A stretch of DNA of 59,744 nucleotides from CAIKZD01 sp041675165 (lineage in GTDB: Bacteria; Patescibacteriota; Minisyncoccia; Moranbacterales; UBA2206): contig JBAYUI010000004.1 in NCBI GenBank assembly GCA_041675165.1, positions 1 to 59,744 on the forward strand, read 5' to 3'. A program made the translations under genes and the position numbers. Below are positions 31,285 through 39,039 of this stretch, piece after piece. The stretch's first letter is position 1; each line of letters starts with the position of its first letter. The notes below the pieces were generated by a model. It did not search any database. It worked only from the letters and a program-made list of their open reading frames with translations, and was not told where the DNA came from.

Positions 31285-32373
31285 CTACTTTTTTTTCTTT
31301 TCTGTCGTAGTGCCTTTCACTGCAGCCGTACTCGTTTTGGCGCTATCACTCGGCATCGCCTCAACCTTAGTGTCTTTGGTGAAAGTGACTTCCCGCACAG
31401 CGGCGGCATCACGGCTCAACGTTCCCATATCTTGGCCGTTCAGTTTGACGAAAGTCGCGTTACCGCGGCCCGAACTAATCACGATCTTATCTTGCGCTTT
31501 GAATGATTGCACACTGCCGCTCAGCATCGTCCCACTGAAAGCCAGATTGCCATCCGTTTCCACGCTGAGCCAGACCGGTCCGGGATCAACTCGCAGATCG
31601 ATTTGCACGCCCTGCTGCGCAGAAGCATCCGTCGTACCATTCTCGCTTGATGCGTTGTTCGGATTGCTATTCGAATCGATCGGCGTATTGTCGGTATAAT
31701 TAGACCTGACAACGATGTTTTTTACCGCTTCTTTTTTGAATTTGTTGACGGACTTCACGCTGATATTGTTCAGGCCAGCTTGCAAGGTCAGATTTTCTCC
31801 GAATCTTCCGTCTCCGCCCACCAAGATCGGTTGCCCATTGATGAAAAGTGCCGCCTCTTTTTCAGTCACACCTTTCACATAGACCGAGTTGCCCGCCACT
31901 TCGCTGTTGTTATCCGGACTCAGAATCACCAAGCTTGGCGCACTGGCAAAAGAATCCACTTCGCGATACAGGAAGAACAGTCCCAGAAGAACCACCAGCA
32001 CCACGCCGCTGATGATAATTTTTTGCGGAGTAAAAACAAAGGAAGAGATATCGATAGGCTTCTTCTCTTTCAATCCCGCTATCTTCTCCCTGTCCAAATT
32101 TTTCTTTATCCCTTTTTCTTTATCATAAAGCCGGATAAGGATCCGCTCGTCCACGCCCAAAAAATCGGCATAGCTCCGCAAGAATCCCCTGACATATACA
32201 TCTGCCGGCAAAGAATCATAATCGCCTTCTTCCAGATATTCCAGATAAGCCGCTTGGATCTTGGTATATCTGGAAACATCCCCCAGAGAAATCCGTTTGT
32301 CCCCCCGAAGTTTTTTCAGCTTTTCCCCGAGAGTCAACGTGCCGACACTTTTTTTAGTAAAACCATTGGCCAT
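31285..32373 (-). CDS. RodZ-like helix-turn-helix membrane protein
   Basis: 362 aa. N-terminal HTH (TLGEKLKKLRGDKRISLGDV...GDYDSLPADVYVRGFLRSYADFLG) of the RodZ/HTH_25 type, a single transmembrane helix at about residues 112-133 (IIISGVVLVVLLGLFFLYRE), an Ig-like domain (SLVILSPDNNSEVAGNSVYV), a Ser/Asn/Thr linker and a DUF4115-like end (GPVWLSVETDGNLAFSGTML). RodZ links MreB to cell-wall elongation; no mreB is in the window. GGGAG lies 13 nt before the ATG, which sits 6 bp past the ftsK stop. Confidence 0.85.
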   Translation of the reverse strand: MANGFTKKSVGTLTLGEKLKKLRGDKRISLGDVSRYTKIQAAYLEYLEEGDYDSLPADVYVRGFLRSYADFLGVDERILIRLYDKEKGIKKNLDREKIAGLKEKKPIDISSFVFTPQKIIISGVVLVVLLGLFFLYREVDSFASAPSLVILSPDNNSEVAGNSVYVKGVTEKEAALFINGQPILVGGDGRFGENLTLQAGLNNISVKSVNKFKKEAVKNIVVRSNYTDNTPIDSNSNPNNASSENGTTDASAQQGVQIDLRVDPGPVWLSVETDGNLAFSGTMLSGSVQSFKAQDKIVISSGRGNATFVKLNGQDMGTLSRDAAAVREVTFTKDTKVEAMPSDSAKTSTAAVKGTTTEKKKK

Positions 32374-32378
32374 AAGAT

Positions 32379-34784
32379 TTACAACTCCCACTTATCCCTC
32401 TTCTCTTGATCATTTATCTTATCTTCGTAATTAATGTCTCTTTTTTCATCAGTCAGATAGATCTGCCGCGGCTTGGCGCCGTCTTGCGGGCCGACAATGC
32501 CTTGTTCTTCCAAGATATCCAACAATCTGGCCGCGCGTGCATAACCGATCCTGAGCCTTCTTTGCAAGAATGAGGCACTGGCTTTTTGTGATCTTTTAAT
32601 CTCCTCTTTAGCCGCCACAACCAAAGCATCATCTCCGGCATCCCCTGAATCATCCTTAAATTCTAATATTTCCTGCTTGGCCCCTTCTGTTATATTCTCC
32701 TCATCCTCCACTTCATCTTTTTTTCGCTGGTCGCTGATAAATTTCACCACTCGTTTCACTTCCGATTCTCCGACAAACACTCCTTGGATCCGTCTGGGTT
32801 TCGGCGAGCTGGCGGAAAGATAGAGCATATCTCCTTTGCCCAAAAGTTTTTCCGCGCCGCCCATATCCAAAATGGTCCGCGAATCAATCTGACTGCCCAC
32901 TTGGAAAGCGATCCTGGTTGTCACGTTCGCCTTGATGAGTCCTGTTATCACTTCCACCGATGGCCGCTGCGTAGAGATGATCAGATGGATCCCTACGGCG
33001 CGCGCCATCTGCGCCAAGCGCACGATCGCACCTTCGACTTCTTTGCCATGCGTCCCCATCAGGTCCGCCAACTCATCGATCACGATGATGATATATGGCA
33101 GGTTCTTCAGCTCCTCTTCGAATATGTCATTCGTGTCAGGGTCTTTCCTTTTTATCTTCTCGCCCGCTTTCATCTTTTCCTGATATGATCCGATGTCGCG
33201 CGAACCCGTATCTTGCAATAAGCGATATCGCCTTTCCATCTCGCTGACCGCCCATTTGAGCGTATTGATCACCTTGGCATTTTCCACAATCACGTCCGTC
33301 AAAAGATGCGGGATACCGTTATACAAAGACAACTCCACCCGTTTCGGATCAACCATGATGAATTTCAGATCTTCCGGCGAGTTCTGATACAACAAAGAAG
33401 TTATTATGGTGTTGATGCAGACCGATTTTCCGGTACCCGTAGCCCCCGCAATCATAAGATGCGGCATCTTAGAAAGATCCGCCAAGATGCATTCTCCGCT
33501 GATATCTTCTCCTAATGCTAAAGTTAGATTGGTCGATCTCCTTTTGAAAAGCGGATCTTCCACCATATCTCTGAGCCGCACCACCATAGAATCCTTATTG
33601 GGGATTTCAATGCCAATCAATGATTGCCCAGGGATCGGTGCTTCGATCCGGATCGAATGAGCGGCCAAGGCCAAGGCCAGATCATTTTGCAAAGTGAGAA
33701 TCTTGGAAATCTTCACTCCAACCGCCGGACGGAAGCTGTATTGCGTGACCGACGGTCCCGTCTTGGCCGTACCCCTCTCCACTTGGATGCCGAAATCTTT
33801 GAGCGTCTTTTCAATGACGGAAAAATTCTTTTCAATGTCTCCGCCCTGCGCCGTGCCGAAACTTTTTTCCAAAAGATCGGCCGGCGGGAAGACCCACCGA
33901 GAATTTTTCGCCGCTTTCGAACGGCTTCCTTCTTCTAAAGTATTTTCAATATCCAATGACCGTTTCTTCATCGCCTTTTTTTCAAGCTCTTGTGACAGTT
34001 GTTCCGCTTCAGCCAAGATCCCCGGCTCCACGAACTGGTCCCGCCCTTCGACAAACTCTATATGCGCGATGTTCTCCTCCGCTTTTATCTCATCTTCAGC
34101 CTTTTCGTTTTCCCGCGCCGCATCGTTAGTTTCAGGAATATTTCCATCTCCCTCGTCCGCCGATAAAGCGGTCACCTCTTCTACCGCCGCTTCATCTTCT
34201 TCCGCCTCCCTATTCTTCCTTTCTTTCAGTTTGATGAAAAAATTCGCGATGGAAAATTCAAACATCAGGATTATTCCCAGAAAAAGGATGGCCAAAATCA
34301 CCACCAGACTGCCGGCGCTGCCCAAATATTTCATCAAGATGAAATCCAGCGCGTAACCAAGATAGCCGCCGCCACGTCCCGCGCTGGCGGCCGCCAGCAT
34401 AGCCGGCGCGTCGAAGAACCAATGAAAAAATCCGGCAAAGCTGATGAGCGTGAAAAGGAGTCCCATGACTTTCGTGACATAAAAAAATGTTTCTTTGCGG
34501 AACAGCAGAATCATTCCGAAACCGGCCAGAAAAATCGGCATGACAAATTTCACCAAGCCAACCAGCTGAGCCGCGCCTTCATTCAGCGACTTGCCGAAGC
34601 TGCCGGCACTGCCGAAAAAACTGAGCGTCAAAAGCACGGCCAACATGAAAAGAAGCACGGCCACGATGCTCCGCTTAACATCCCCGGCCAAACTTCTTTT
34701 CGGCTTCTTTTCATCCACCTCTTCCACTTCGTCTTCATCATCCATTTGCCGGCTTTTCTTTTTTGTATATTTTTTCCTTGCCAT
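32379..34784 (-). CDS. ftsK: FtsK/SpoIIIE DNA translocase
   Basis: 801 aa. Four N-terminal membrane helices (residues about 35-185), an acidic linker, then the motor: Walker A GATGTGKSVCINT, Walker B IIIVIDELADLM, and ISTQRPSVEVITGLIKANV. The C-terminal winged-helix gamma domain (SFLQRRLRIGYARAARLLDILEEQGIVGP in part) reads chromosome-orienting sequences in relatives. It pumps DNA across the septum during division and dimer resolution. Followed immediately by the RodZ-like gene, so division and shape functions share a transcript. Confidence 0.96.
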   Translation of the reverse strand: MARKKYTKKKSRQMDDEDEVEEVDEKKPKRSLAGDVKRSIVAVLLFMLAVLLTLSFFGSAGSFGKSLNEGAAQLVGLVKFVMPIFLAGFGMILLFRKETFFYVTKVMGLLFTLISFAGFFHWFFDAPAMLAAASAGRGGGYLGYALDFILMKYLGSAGSLVVILAILFLGIILMFEFSIANFFIKLKERKNREAEEDEAAVEEVTALSADEGDGNIPETNDAARENEKAEDEIKAEENIAHIEFVEGRDQFVEPGILAEAEQLSQELEKKAMKKRSLDIENTLEEGSRSKAAKNSRWVFPPADLLEKSFGTAQGGDIEKNFSVIEKTLKDFGIQVERGTAKTGPSVTQYSFRPAVGVKISKILTLQNDLALALAAHSIRIEAPIPGQSLIGIEIPNKDSMVVRLRDMVEDPLFKRRSTNLTLALGEDISGECILADLSKMPHLMIAGATGTGKSVCINTIITSLLYQNSPEDLKFIMVDPKRVELSLYNGIPHLLTDVIVENAKVINTLKWAVSEMERRYRLLQDTGSRDIGSYQEKMKAGEKIKRKDPDTNDIFEEELKNLPYIIIVIDELADLMGTHGKEVEGAIVRLAQMARAVGIHLIISTQRPSVEVITGLIKANVTTRIAFQVGSQIDSRTILDMGGAEKLLGKGDMLYLSASSPKPRRIQGVFVGESEVKRVVKFISDQRKKDEVEDEENITEGAKQEILEFKDDSGDAGDDALVVAAKEEIKRSQKASASFLQRRLRIGYARAARLLDILEEQGIVGPQDGAKPRQIYLTDEKRDINYEDKINDQEKRDKWEL

Positions 34785-34827
34785 ATGAAACTATCTTATC
34801 ACAAATCAGGAGTTCCTTCAAAAATTC

Positions 34828-34855
34828 AAAAAGAGACCCCTAGGATCCCTTTTTT
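34828..34855 (-). terminator. Terminator after the small CxxC membrane protein gene
   Basis: Arms AAAAAG.GA and TC.CTTTTT with one mismatch around a CCCCTAGGA loop; T-run on the minus strand. Confidence 0.55.
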
Positions 34856-34893
34856 GTTTTTGTATTGAATTTTATCTTTTTGGCTTGGTCGGA

Positions 34894-35046
34894 TTATAAA
34901 AGTCCGATATGTCCGAAGAGAGTGAGTGTCATTATCGGCACAAGAGCAATGAGAACAGCGAGTCCGAACTCCTCTGATTCCCTATGTTCTTCTGCCCGTC
35001 TTTGACAGACCGGACACTCGCAAATGTCTTTTTCTAGAGTCTCCAT
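34894..35046 (-). CDS. Small CxxC plus single-helix membrane protein
   Basis: 50 aa from METLEKDICECPVCQRR; the frame could start at 35082. Two closely spaced cysteine pairs (CECPVC) sit in the polar N-terminal part, and FGLAVLIALVPIMTLTLFGH forms one membrane helix. No family recognised. It is flanked by hairpin terminators on both sides (34828-34855 and 35122-35150), which supports a separate short transcript. Confidence 0.55.
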   Translation of the reverse strand: METLEKDICECPVCQRRAEEHRESEEFGLAVLIALVPIMTLTLFGHIGLL

Positions 35047-35121
35047 TTTGTTTTTTCGGATCTCTTGGCGCAAGAAGCGCAAAAATTCCGATGATTTAAT
35101 TAATTATTAGCTTAAAAATAC

Positions 35122-35150
35122 AAAAAACGGGCAAAGCACCCGTTTCTTTA
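35122..35150. terminator. Hairpin terminator upstream of the small membrane protein gene
   Basis: Arms AAACGGG (35125-35131) and CCCGTTT (35139-35145) with T-runs on both strands. It has no obvious upstream gene on the minus strand, so it may insulate the small gene from antisense transcription. Confidence 0.7.
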
Positions 35151-35220
35151 TAATATAAGTATAGCGCATTTTGGAAGAAAAGTCAAGCAGGCGACCCTTC
35201 CCTTCGATAAGTGGAATTAT

Positions 35221-35249
35221 TTGACAAATCAAAGGATTGGTGCTATATA
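35221..35249 (+). promoter_or_regulatory. Promoter of the 35.3-kb gene
   Basis: TTGACA at 35221-35226, 17-nt spacer ending GTGC, TATATA at 35244-35249. CTATATATAG, a perfect 10-bp palindrome, covers the -10 box. Confidence 0.8.
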
Positions 35250-35280
35250 TAGTGCAGTGTCCGATCAAGGACGGAGAGAG

Positions 35281-35343
35281 ATGTACCTTACTATTTTCAA
35301 CACAGAGAGAGTTAGAAATGACAGCAAAGAAAACGAAAGGTGA
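35281..35343 (+). CDS. Upstream 20-codon ORF overlapping the next start
   Basis: ATG 35281 to TGA 35343, 20 codons. GGAGAG ends 3-8 nt before the ATG, a much better ribosome site than that of the following gene. Its stop lies 25 bp inside the next ORF in another frame. It looks like a leader peptide for translational coupling rather than a functional protein. Product not recognised. Confidence 0.45.
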   Translation: MYLTIFNTERVRNDSKENER

Positions 35344-35806
35344 GAAAAAGAGACTGCGAAAAGAAGAGGAAACATGGCAAATTGCCATATCGGACACATG
35401 GAAAGACAGGGTGAGAAAAGAAGTATTGCCGAAAATATTAGAAACTGACATACCCCTTTTTTCTGCAGACTTTATCCCTGGGCAAGTCTGTATAATACAT
35501 CTCCCTATTCCCGTCTATCTAAGTGCTGCTAGCTGGAAAAGCAAGATAGCCAACTTGCAGGTTTCCATAGCTTACATAGAGGAAACTTTGGATAGAAAAG
35601 ATCTGACAAGGGAGAATGTGTTGTCCAGGCTGGTCATAGAAAAATGCTCAGTGGCTAAAGACAAAAGCCAAAAATTTCCCAGTGGAGGAGGATTTGTTGA
35701 AGCGCACTGGGGCGATATTATCATGGGCATTTCTTTCTGCCCGAAAGAAGCCGCCGGCAGCACCTACAACGGCACCGCTTTCCATGAGGTATATCACTGC
35801 TGCTGA
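35318..35806 (+). CDS. Unrecognised basic/amphipathic protein
   Basis: 162 aa. Lys/Arg-rich N-terminus (MTAKKTKGEKKRLRKEEETW), a middle segment with VCIIHLPIPVYLSAASWKSK, and a Cys-containing end (WGDIIMGISFCPKEAAGS, HEVYHCC). The late HExxHCC resembles a metal site but is too short to call a protease. No signal peptide. One-gene unit with promoter 35221-35249, overlapping leader ORF and terminator 35827-35867. Confidence 0.7.
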   Translation: MTAKKTKGEKKRLRKEEETWQIAISDTWKDRVRKEVLPKILETDIPLFSADFIPGQVCIIHLPIPVYLSAASWKSKIANLQVSIAYIEETLDRKDLTRENVLSRLVIEKCSVAKDKSQKFPSGGGFVEAHWGDIIMGISFCPKEAAGSTYNGTAFHEVYHCC

Positions 35807-35826
35807 GAACGACTTTTCTCATCCCG

Positions 35827-35867
35827 ATCCCAAGGACGACACGATTGTCCTTGGGATTCTTTTTTTA
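35827..35867 (+). terminator. Strong intrinsic terminator
   Basis: 11-bp perfect stem ATCCCAAGGAC (35827-35837) with complement at 35847-35857, then a T-run. Confidence 0.92.
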
Positions 35868-35884
35868 TATCCTTAAACACACCC

Positions 35885-35912
35885 TTGCCTTTTTTCTCAT
35901 CTTTGCTATAAT
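35885..35912 (+). promoter_or_regulatory. Promoter of tRNA-Asn
   Basis: TTGCCT at 35885-35890, 16-nt spacer ending TTTGC, perfect TATAAT at 35907-35912; the tRNA starts 75 nt downstream. Confidence 0.75.
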
Positions 35913-35986
35913 CAATTTGTTTTGTATACTATAAATAGTCCCTAGTTGAGCTATTTAAAAACTGTAAATTTACAACTCAATATTAT

Positions 35987-36058
35987 TCCGCGATAGCTCA
36001 ATGGTAGAGCAGTTGACTGTTAATCAATTGGTTCCAGGTTCGAATCCTGGTCGCGGAG
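35987..36058 (+). tRNA. tRNA-Asn (GTT)
   Basis: Full cloverleaf: acceptor TCCGCGA/TCGCGGA (35987-35993, 36051-36057), D-stem GCTC/GAGC, anticodon stem GTTGA/TCAAT with loop CTGTTAA (anticodon GTT at 36019-36021), T-stem CCAGG/CCTGG with loop TTCGAAT. Discriminator G at 36058; CCA is not encoded and must be added. Confidence 0.97.
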
Positions 36059-36118
36059 CATTGCTGGAGAAATGGAGTAAGTAAGCTCTAGTTTTTCTTT
36101 ATCTTGGAGAAAATTCGC

Positions 36119-36130
36119 AGGTTCGAACCT
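36119..36130. repeat. T-arm-like palindrome downstream of tRNA-Asn
   Basis: AGGTTCGAACCT, a perfect 12-bp palindrome containing the T-loop word GGTTCGAA, 61 bp past the tRNA. No other cloverleaf part is visible. Confidence 0.5.
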
Positions 36131-36134
36131 CTTG

Positions 36135-36167
36135 AAAATCTCTTGAGACGTTGAAGAGATTTTTTTG
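36135..36167 (+). terminator. Terminator of the tRNA transcript
   Basis: Stem AATCTCTT (36137-36144) with AAGAGATT (36154-36161) and a T-run. Confidence 0.75.
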
Positions 36168-36207
36168 ATGCGTAAAATCGGATTTTCCTCTTCAACATTG
36201 AACACTA

Positions 36208-36236
36208 TTGCTTCTTTAGGCTTTATGCGCTACTAT
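36208..36236 (+). promoter_or_regulatory. Promoter of the zinc-ribbon/PilZ-like gene
   Basis: TTGCTT at 36208-36213, 17-nt spacer ending GCGC, TACTAT at 36231-36236. Confidence 0.6.
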
Positions 36237-36276
36237 CCATAAATCAAAAAAACCGTACTTTAATAAGGAGATAGCG

Positions 36277-36798
36277 ATGCTGAAAACAGAGAAAAAAGCG
36301 CCCACTGAAATAGTGTGCGAAAAAGAAAACGATTGGGTGACTTTCGAATGTCACTGTCAAAGAAAATGGAAGGTAAAGCCCCCTGCGAACAAAAGGGTTG
36401 TGGCATGTCGGTGCAAGGCTTGTGGCAAGCTATACCGGATAACTATCCGGTTACCGCGAGCGGAAACAAGGAAAAAAGCCGAGGCCAGCAATAAAGTCCG
36501 AGTCATCTTCTCGAAAGAATCCCAATCTTTTTCCTGTCGCGTCTTGGACCAGAGCGACAGCGGCCTGAAAATTGAAGCATTTGAAGCGCTACGCAAGAAA
36601 TTGCAAATCGGAAAAACCATAATTATCAAGCAGAACCCCTATTCGGAAGATACTTCCGAATTCAAGGTATGCTGGATAAATGGTCTTTATGCCGGACTTC
36701 ATCTGAGAGGACAAACACAACGTTTTGTCCAAAAATTTCTTGATATGGCTGATCCCCAAGACGACCCTTGGGAAAGAGCCACCACTAGATTCCTCTAG
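36277..36798 (+). CDS. Zinc-ribbon plus PilZ-like protein
   Basis: 173 aa. First part: C-rich ribbon (VTFECHCQRKW, then VVACRCKACGKLYRI), about residues 21-58. Second part: RVIFSKESQSFSCRVLDQSDSGLKIEA and VCWINGLYAGLHLRGQ (about 75-150) has the look of a PilZ-type beta barrel, but the RxxxR c-di-GMP motif is not clear. It could be a degenerate PilZ or a PilZ-like effector. AAGGAGAT lies 6 nt before the ATG. Single-gene unit with promoter 36208-36236 and terminator 36817-36852. Confidence 0.6.
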   Translation: MLKTEKKAPTEIVCEKENDWVTFECHCQRKWKVKPPANKRVVACRCKACGKLYRITIRLPRAETRKKAEASNKVRVIFSKESQSFSCRVLDQSDSGLKIEAFEALRKKLQIGKTIIIKQNPYSEDTSEFKVCWINGLYAGLHLRGQTQRFVQKFLDMADPQDDPWERATTRFL

Positions 36799-36816
36799 CA
36801 AAGATTTGGGCCTCAC

Positions 36817-36852
36817 CGCACCGGAGACAAAAAATTGTCCCGGTGCGTTTTT
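36817..36852 (+). terminator. Strong intrinsic terminator
   Basis: Arms CGCACCGG (36817-36824) and complement CCGGTGCG (36840-36847) with T-run. Confidence 0.9.
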
Positions 36853-36915
36853 ATTCCCGATGCTACGCCGCCCCGAACCGGATTTTGAGCCTAGTCGAGA
36901 ACAGTCCTCAACTTG

Positions 36916-37278
36916 CTAGTTTTGATCTTGTTCTTTTTTCGGTTCAAAATGATTGATGGCCGCACTGACAAGCGAAAGCACCAAGCTGAAGATCAGTGCC
37001 CACCAGAAACTTTTCACGTAGAAACCGCTGACCAAGCTGCTCGTGAGCATGACGAGCACGGCATTGATGACCAAGGTGAAGAGGCCAAGCGTAAAGATTT
37101 GGATTGGCAAAGTCAAGATGATCAGAAGCGGTCTGATTATGCTGTTTAAAAATCCCAGTACAACTGCCACGACCAAGGCCACGAAAAAACTTTGCACAAA
37201 GATCGCTTCTTTGGGCAAGATGTAGGCCGTAATGATGATGGCCAAGGCATAGAGCAGCCAACGGATGATAATTCTCAT
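36916..37278 (-). CDS. Four-helix phage-holin-like membrane protein (PF04020 type)
   Basis: 120 aa, four hydrophobic segments with short loops. LGFLNSIIRPLLIILTLPIQ and LGLFTLVINAVLVMLTSSLV are the conserved core of the family often named mycobacterial four-TM holin (superfamily IV). Despite the name, bacterial members are usually chromosomal and of unknown role. It lies convergent with the zinc-ribbon gene. Confidence 0.88.
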   Translation of the reverse strand: MRIIIRWLLYALAIIITAYILPKEAIFVQSFFVALVVAVVLGFLNSIIRPLLIILTLPIQIFTLGLFTLVINAVLVMLTSSLVSGFYVKSFWWALIFSLVLSLVSAAINHFEPKKEQDQN

Positions 37279-37455
37279 ATTTTTTTATTATATTTATGCC
37301 CTGAGTATAATATATAATCCTTTCAAACACAATGTCAGTAAACGATCGACGAATGTCCAGCGGAAAAAAATGGCATTGAAATTGGGCGGCTCCGTCTTGG
37401 CCCTGAGCATATAAAGTTCGGTTGAAAAATTGTCTCAAGATGGTTCTTTATGATA

Positions 37456-37489
37456 TTAAAAAGCCCGCTCCTTTATTAAGGACCGGGCT
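37456..37489 (-). terminator. Terminator of the PEP-CTERM gene
   Basis: Stem AGCCCG (37462-37467 plus strand) and CGGGCT (37484-37489) with a matching inner stem; T-run on the minus strand, 26 bp past the stop. Confidence 0.85.
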
Positions 37490-37514
37490 GCGGATCTTTG
37501 ATTCGCCGAAAATT

Positions 37515-38027
37515 TTATTTACGGAATTTTTTGCGGGCGCCAAACAGACCGAAGAGGCCGGTGCCGAACAAAAGCATCGTTGCGGGCTCAGGAACAGGAG
37601 CGCTGGCGGCTAGGTCGTTTTGATAAGCCGTAATCGCAATTCCCAACGGCATTATACTGTTGATATTCCAACCGCTGCCATTCCAAGCAACGGTGGCCCC
37701 TTCCAAGACATTGCCGTCATGCAAAGCAAAAAAATCAAACATGAACGGAGATGAGCCGGTGAAGGCAAGATCGAAATTGATGCTGGTCACATCATCGCCG
37801 GTGGCTGTTACGAAATTGGGCATATCGGTATGCGTCCAGCTGGAGTCGGTATAACCGCTTGAGCCATCGAACAGCACCGTGCCGGTTTGCATAAACATAG
37901 ACATCTGATCGAAATTCTCCACGCCGGTCTCATTGAACTCCTGAGACCAGGTTGAAGCCTTGGATCCTATGACCGAACCCGCCAAAATAACCATAATTGC
38001 CGCTACAAAGAACAAATGCTTTTTCAT
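37515..38027 (-). CDS. PEP-CTERM surface protein
   Basis: 170 aa. Signal peptide MKKHLFFVAAIMVILAGSVI (cleavage near residue 25), a Ser/Thr/Asp-rich beta-type body, and the C-terminal sorting tail: PVPEPATM at 144-151, hydrophobic helix LLFGTGLFGLFG (152-163) and ARKKFRK at the end. This tripartite tail is the substrate signal of exosortase in the PEP-CTERM system. No exosortase gene is in the window. AGGAG precedes the ATG; own promoter (38102-38130) and terminator. PEP-CTERM proteins are typical of Gram-negative biofilm formers and are unexpected here. Confidence 0.88.
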   Translation of the reverse strand: MKKHLFFVAAIMVILAGSVIGSKASTWSQEFNETGVENFDQMSMFMQTGTVLFDGSSGYTDSSWTHTDMPNFVTATGDDVTSINFDLAFTGSSPFMFDFFALHDGNVLEGATVAWNGSGWNINSIMPLGIAITAYQNDLAASAPVPEPATMLLFGTGLFGLFGARKKFRK

Positions 38028-38101
38028 GCCTACTCTCCTTTTTTTGAAATGGAATGAGACTAAAAAAAATCACCTTCCAAACTATTTTGAAAGGTAGAAA
38101 C

Positions 38102-38130
38102 ACTTTAGCACCGTATGCAAATACTGTCAA
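38102..38130 (-). promoter_or_regulatory. Promoter of the PEP-CTERM gene
   Basis: TTGACA (38130-38125), 17-nt spacer ending GTGC, TAAAGT (38107-38102). Confidence 0.7.
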
Positions 38131-38234
38131 TAGCATAGCCGGATGAATAAGAAATATGCCTAGCTTTTTGATATATATACGACACTTTCCCGAAGCATCG
38201 ATGAAAAATGAATGGCAGTAATACATTTTTTTAT

Positions 38235-38263
38235 TTGACTTTTTTAGCATAATATGCTACAAT
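38235..38263 (+). promoter_or_regulatory. Promoter of the two-gene operon with palindromic spacer
   Basis: TTGACT at 38235-38240, 17-nt spacer, TACAAT at 38258-38263. TAGCATAATATGCTA (38245-38259) is a perfect palindrome between the boxes, like that at 6515-6538. The 338-bp gap 38028-38365 holds this promoter, the divergent one at 38102-38130, and no gene. Confidence 0.8.
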
Positions 38264-38365
38264 GTTACGTTGTCAAGATGATGGAAAAAATGGGCGAAAT
38301 TGGCAACAACCGCCCTTTAAAAATTGAATAAGCAAGAACATTGCCGAAAGGCAAAAGGAGGCATT

Positions 38366-39037
38366 ATGGCCGAGAAAAAAAAAGGTGGGTTTGCTAAAAA
38401 ATTTCTAGGAGAAATGTTAGAGGCTGGGGCAACTGGAACAGCCGCTGCAGGGGTTATGTCACTGCTAAAAAAGCTGACTGAAGAGGTCGCTACTAATCCT
38501 GAGGTCAAGAAGGCTGTTACAGAAAAATTAAGTGGATTTATTAAGGGCGGTCGGACATACGATGACGAACTTGCCTTTTATGCATCCGTAAGCCTTGTCC
38601 ATGGCAACATTGCTAACGCCGGAGAAAAAACTCTCTTTGAGCAAGTTCATCAAGGCATGCTCCATCCAGATTTCACAGGCAAAACGGCAAACGAAAGGAT
38701 TGAGCTCGAAAGAAGGCGTGACCTGGCTAAGGGCTTAATTTTTTTAGTAGCCCACGATAAAACCGTCTATGCAGAGGACACCAAACGGTTTGTCTTGGTC
38801 AATCCGATGTGGAAGCAGTTTTTCTCTGGCATAAAAAACTTGCAGGATAACCCTTCTAAAATTAAGTTCCTTGAAGAACGCATAATGCGCTATGGAGAAA
38901 ATCACCAAGAAGGTACGACTCTCAAGGAAGCGATAAACCCTGTCAAAGGATTTGTCGCTAAGGCACTTGGCGCAGGAGCCCAGGCCGCAGCCAACCGGAA
39001 AATTCAAGACGCTTTTAAAAGGAGAAAAAGGAGATAA
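38366..39037 (+). CDS. Unrecognised soluble protein, first gene of a two-gene operon
   Basis: 223 aa from MAEKKKGG; AAAGGAGG sits 5 nt before this ATG, so the upstream ATG at 38324 is rejected. Basic start, a Gly/Ala-rich amphipathic stretch (EMLEAGATGTAAAGVMSLLKK, about 15-35), a mostly helical middle (ANERIELERRRDLAKGLIFLVAHDK), and a lysine/arginine-rich end (FKRRKRR). No transmembrane helix and no family recognised. It is likely to work with the membrane protein that starts 2 bp after its stop. Confidence 0.7.
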   Translation: MAEKKKGGFAKKFLGEMLEAGATGTAAAGVMSLLKKLTEEVATNPEVKKAVTEKLSGFIKGGRTYDDELAFYASVSLVHGNIANAGEKTLFEQVHQGMLHPDFTGKTANERIELERRRDLAKGLIFLVAHDKTVYAEDTKRFVLVNPMWKQFFSGIKNLQDNPSKIKFLEERIMRYGENHQEGTTLKEAINPVKGFVAKALGAGAQAAANRKIQDAFKRRKRR

Positions 39038-39039
39038 TT

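Noticed and set aside
35107..35451. 114-aa minus-strand ORF
   Set aside because: Overlaps the promoter and start of the plus-strand gene at 35318 and the terminator at 35122-35150; no ribosome site or family features.
35804..35806. TGA read as glycine (altered code)
   Set aside because: Several good ORFs end at TGA followed directly by terminators, and no in-frame TGA occurs in conserved genes.
36020..36205. Minus-strand 61-aa ORF over the tRNA-Asn
   Set aside because: It is the antisense of the tRNA and its flank; the RDQDSNLEP-type peptide is a known translation artefact of tRNA complements.
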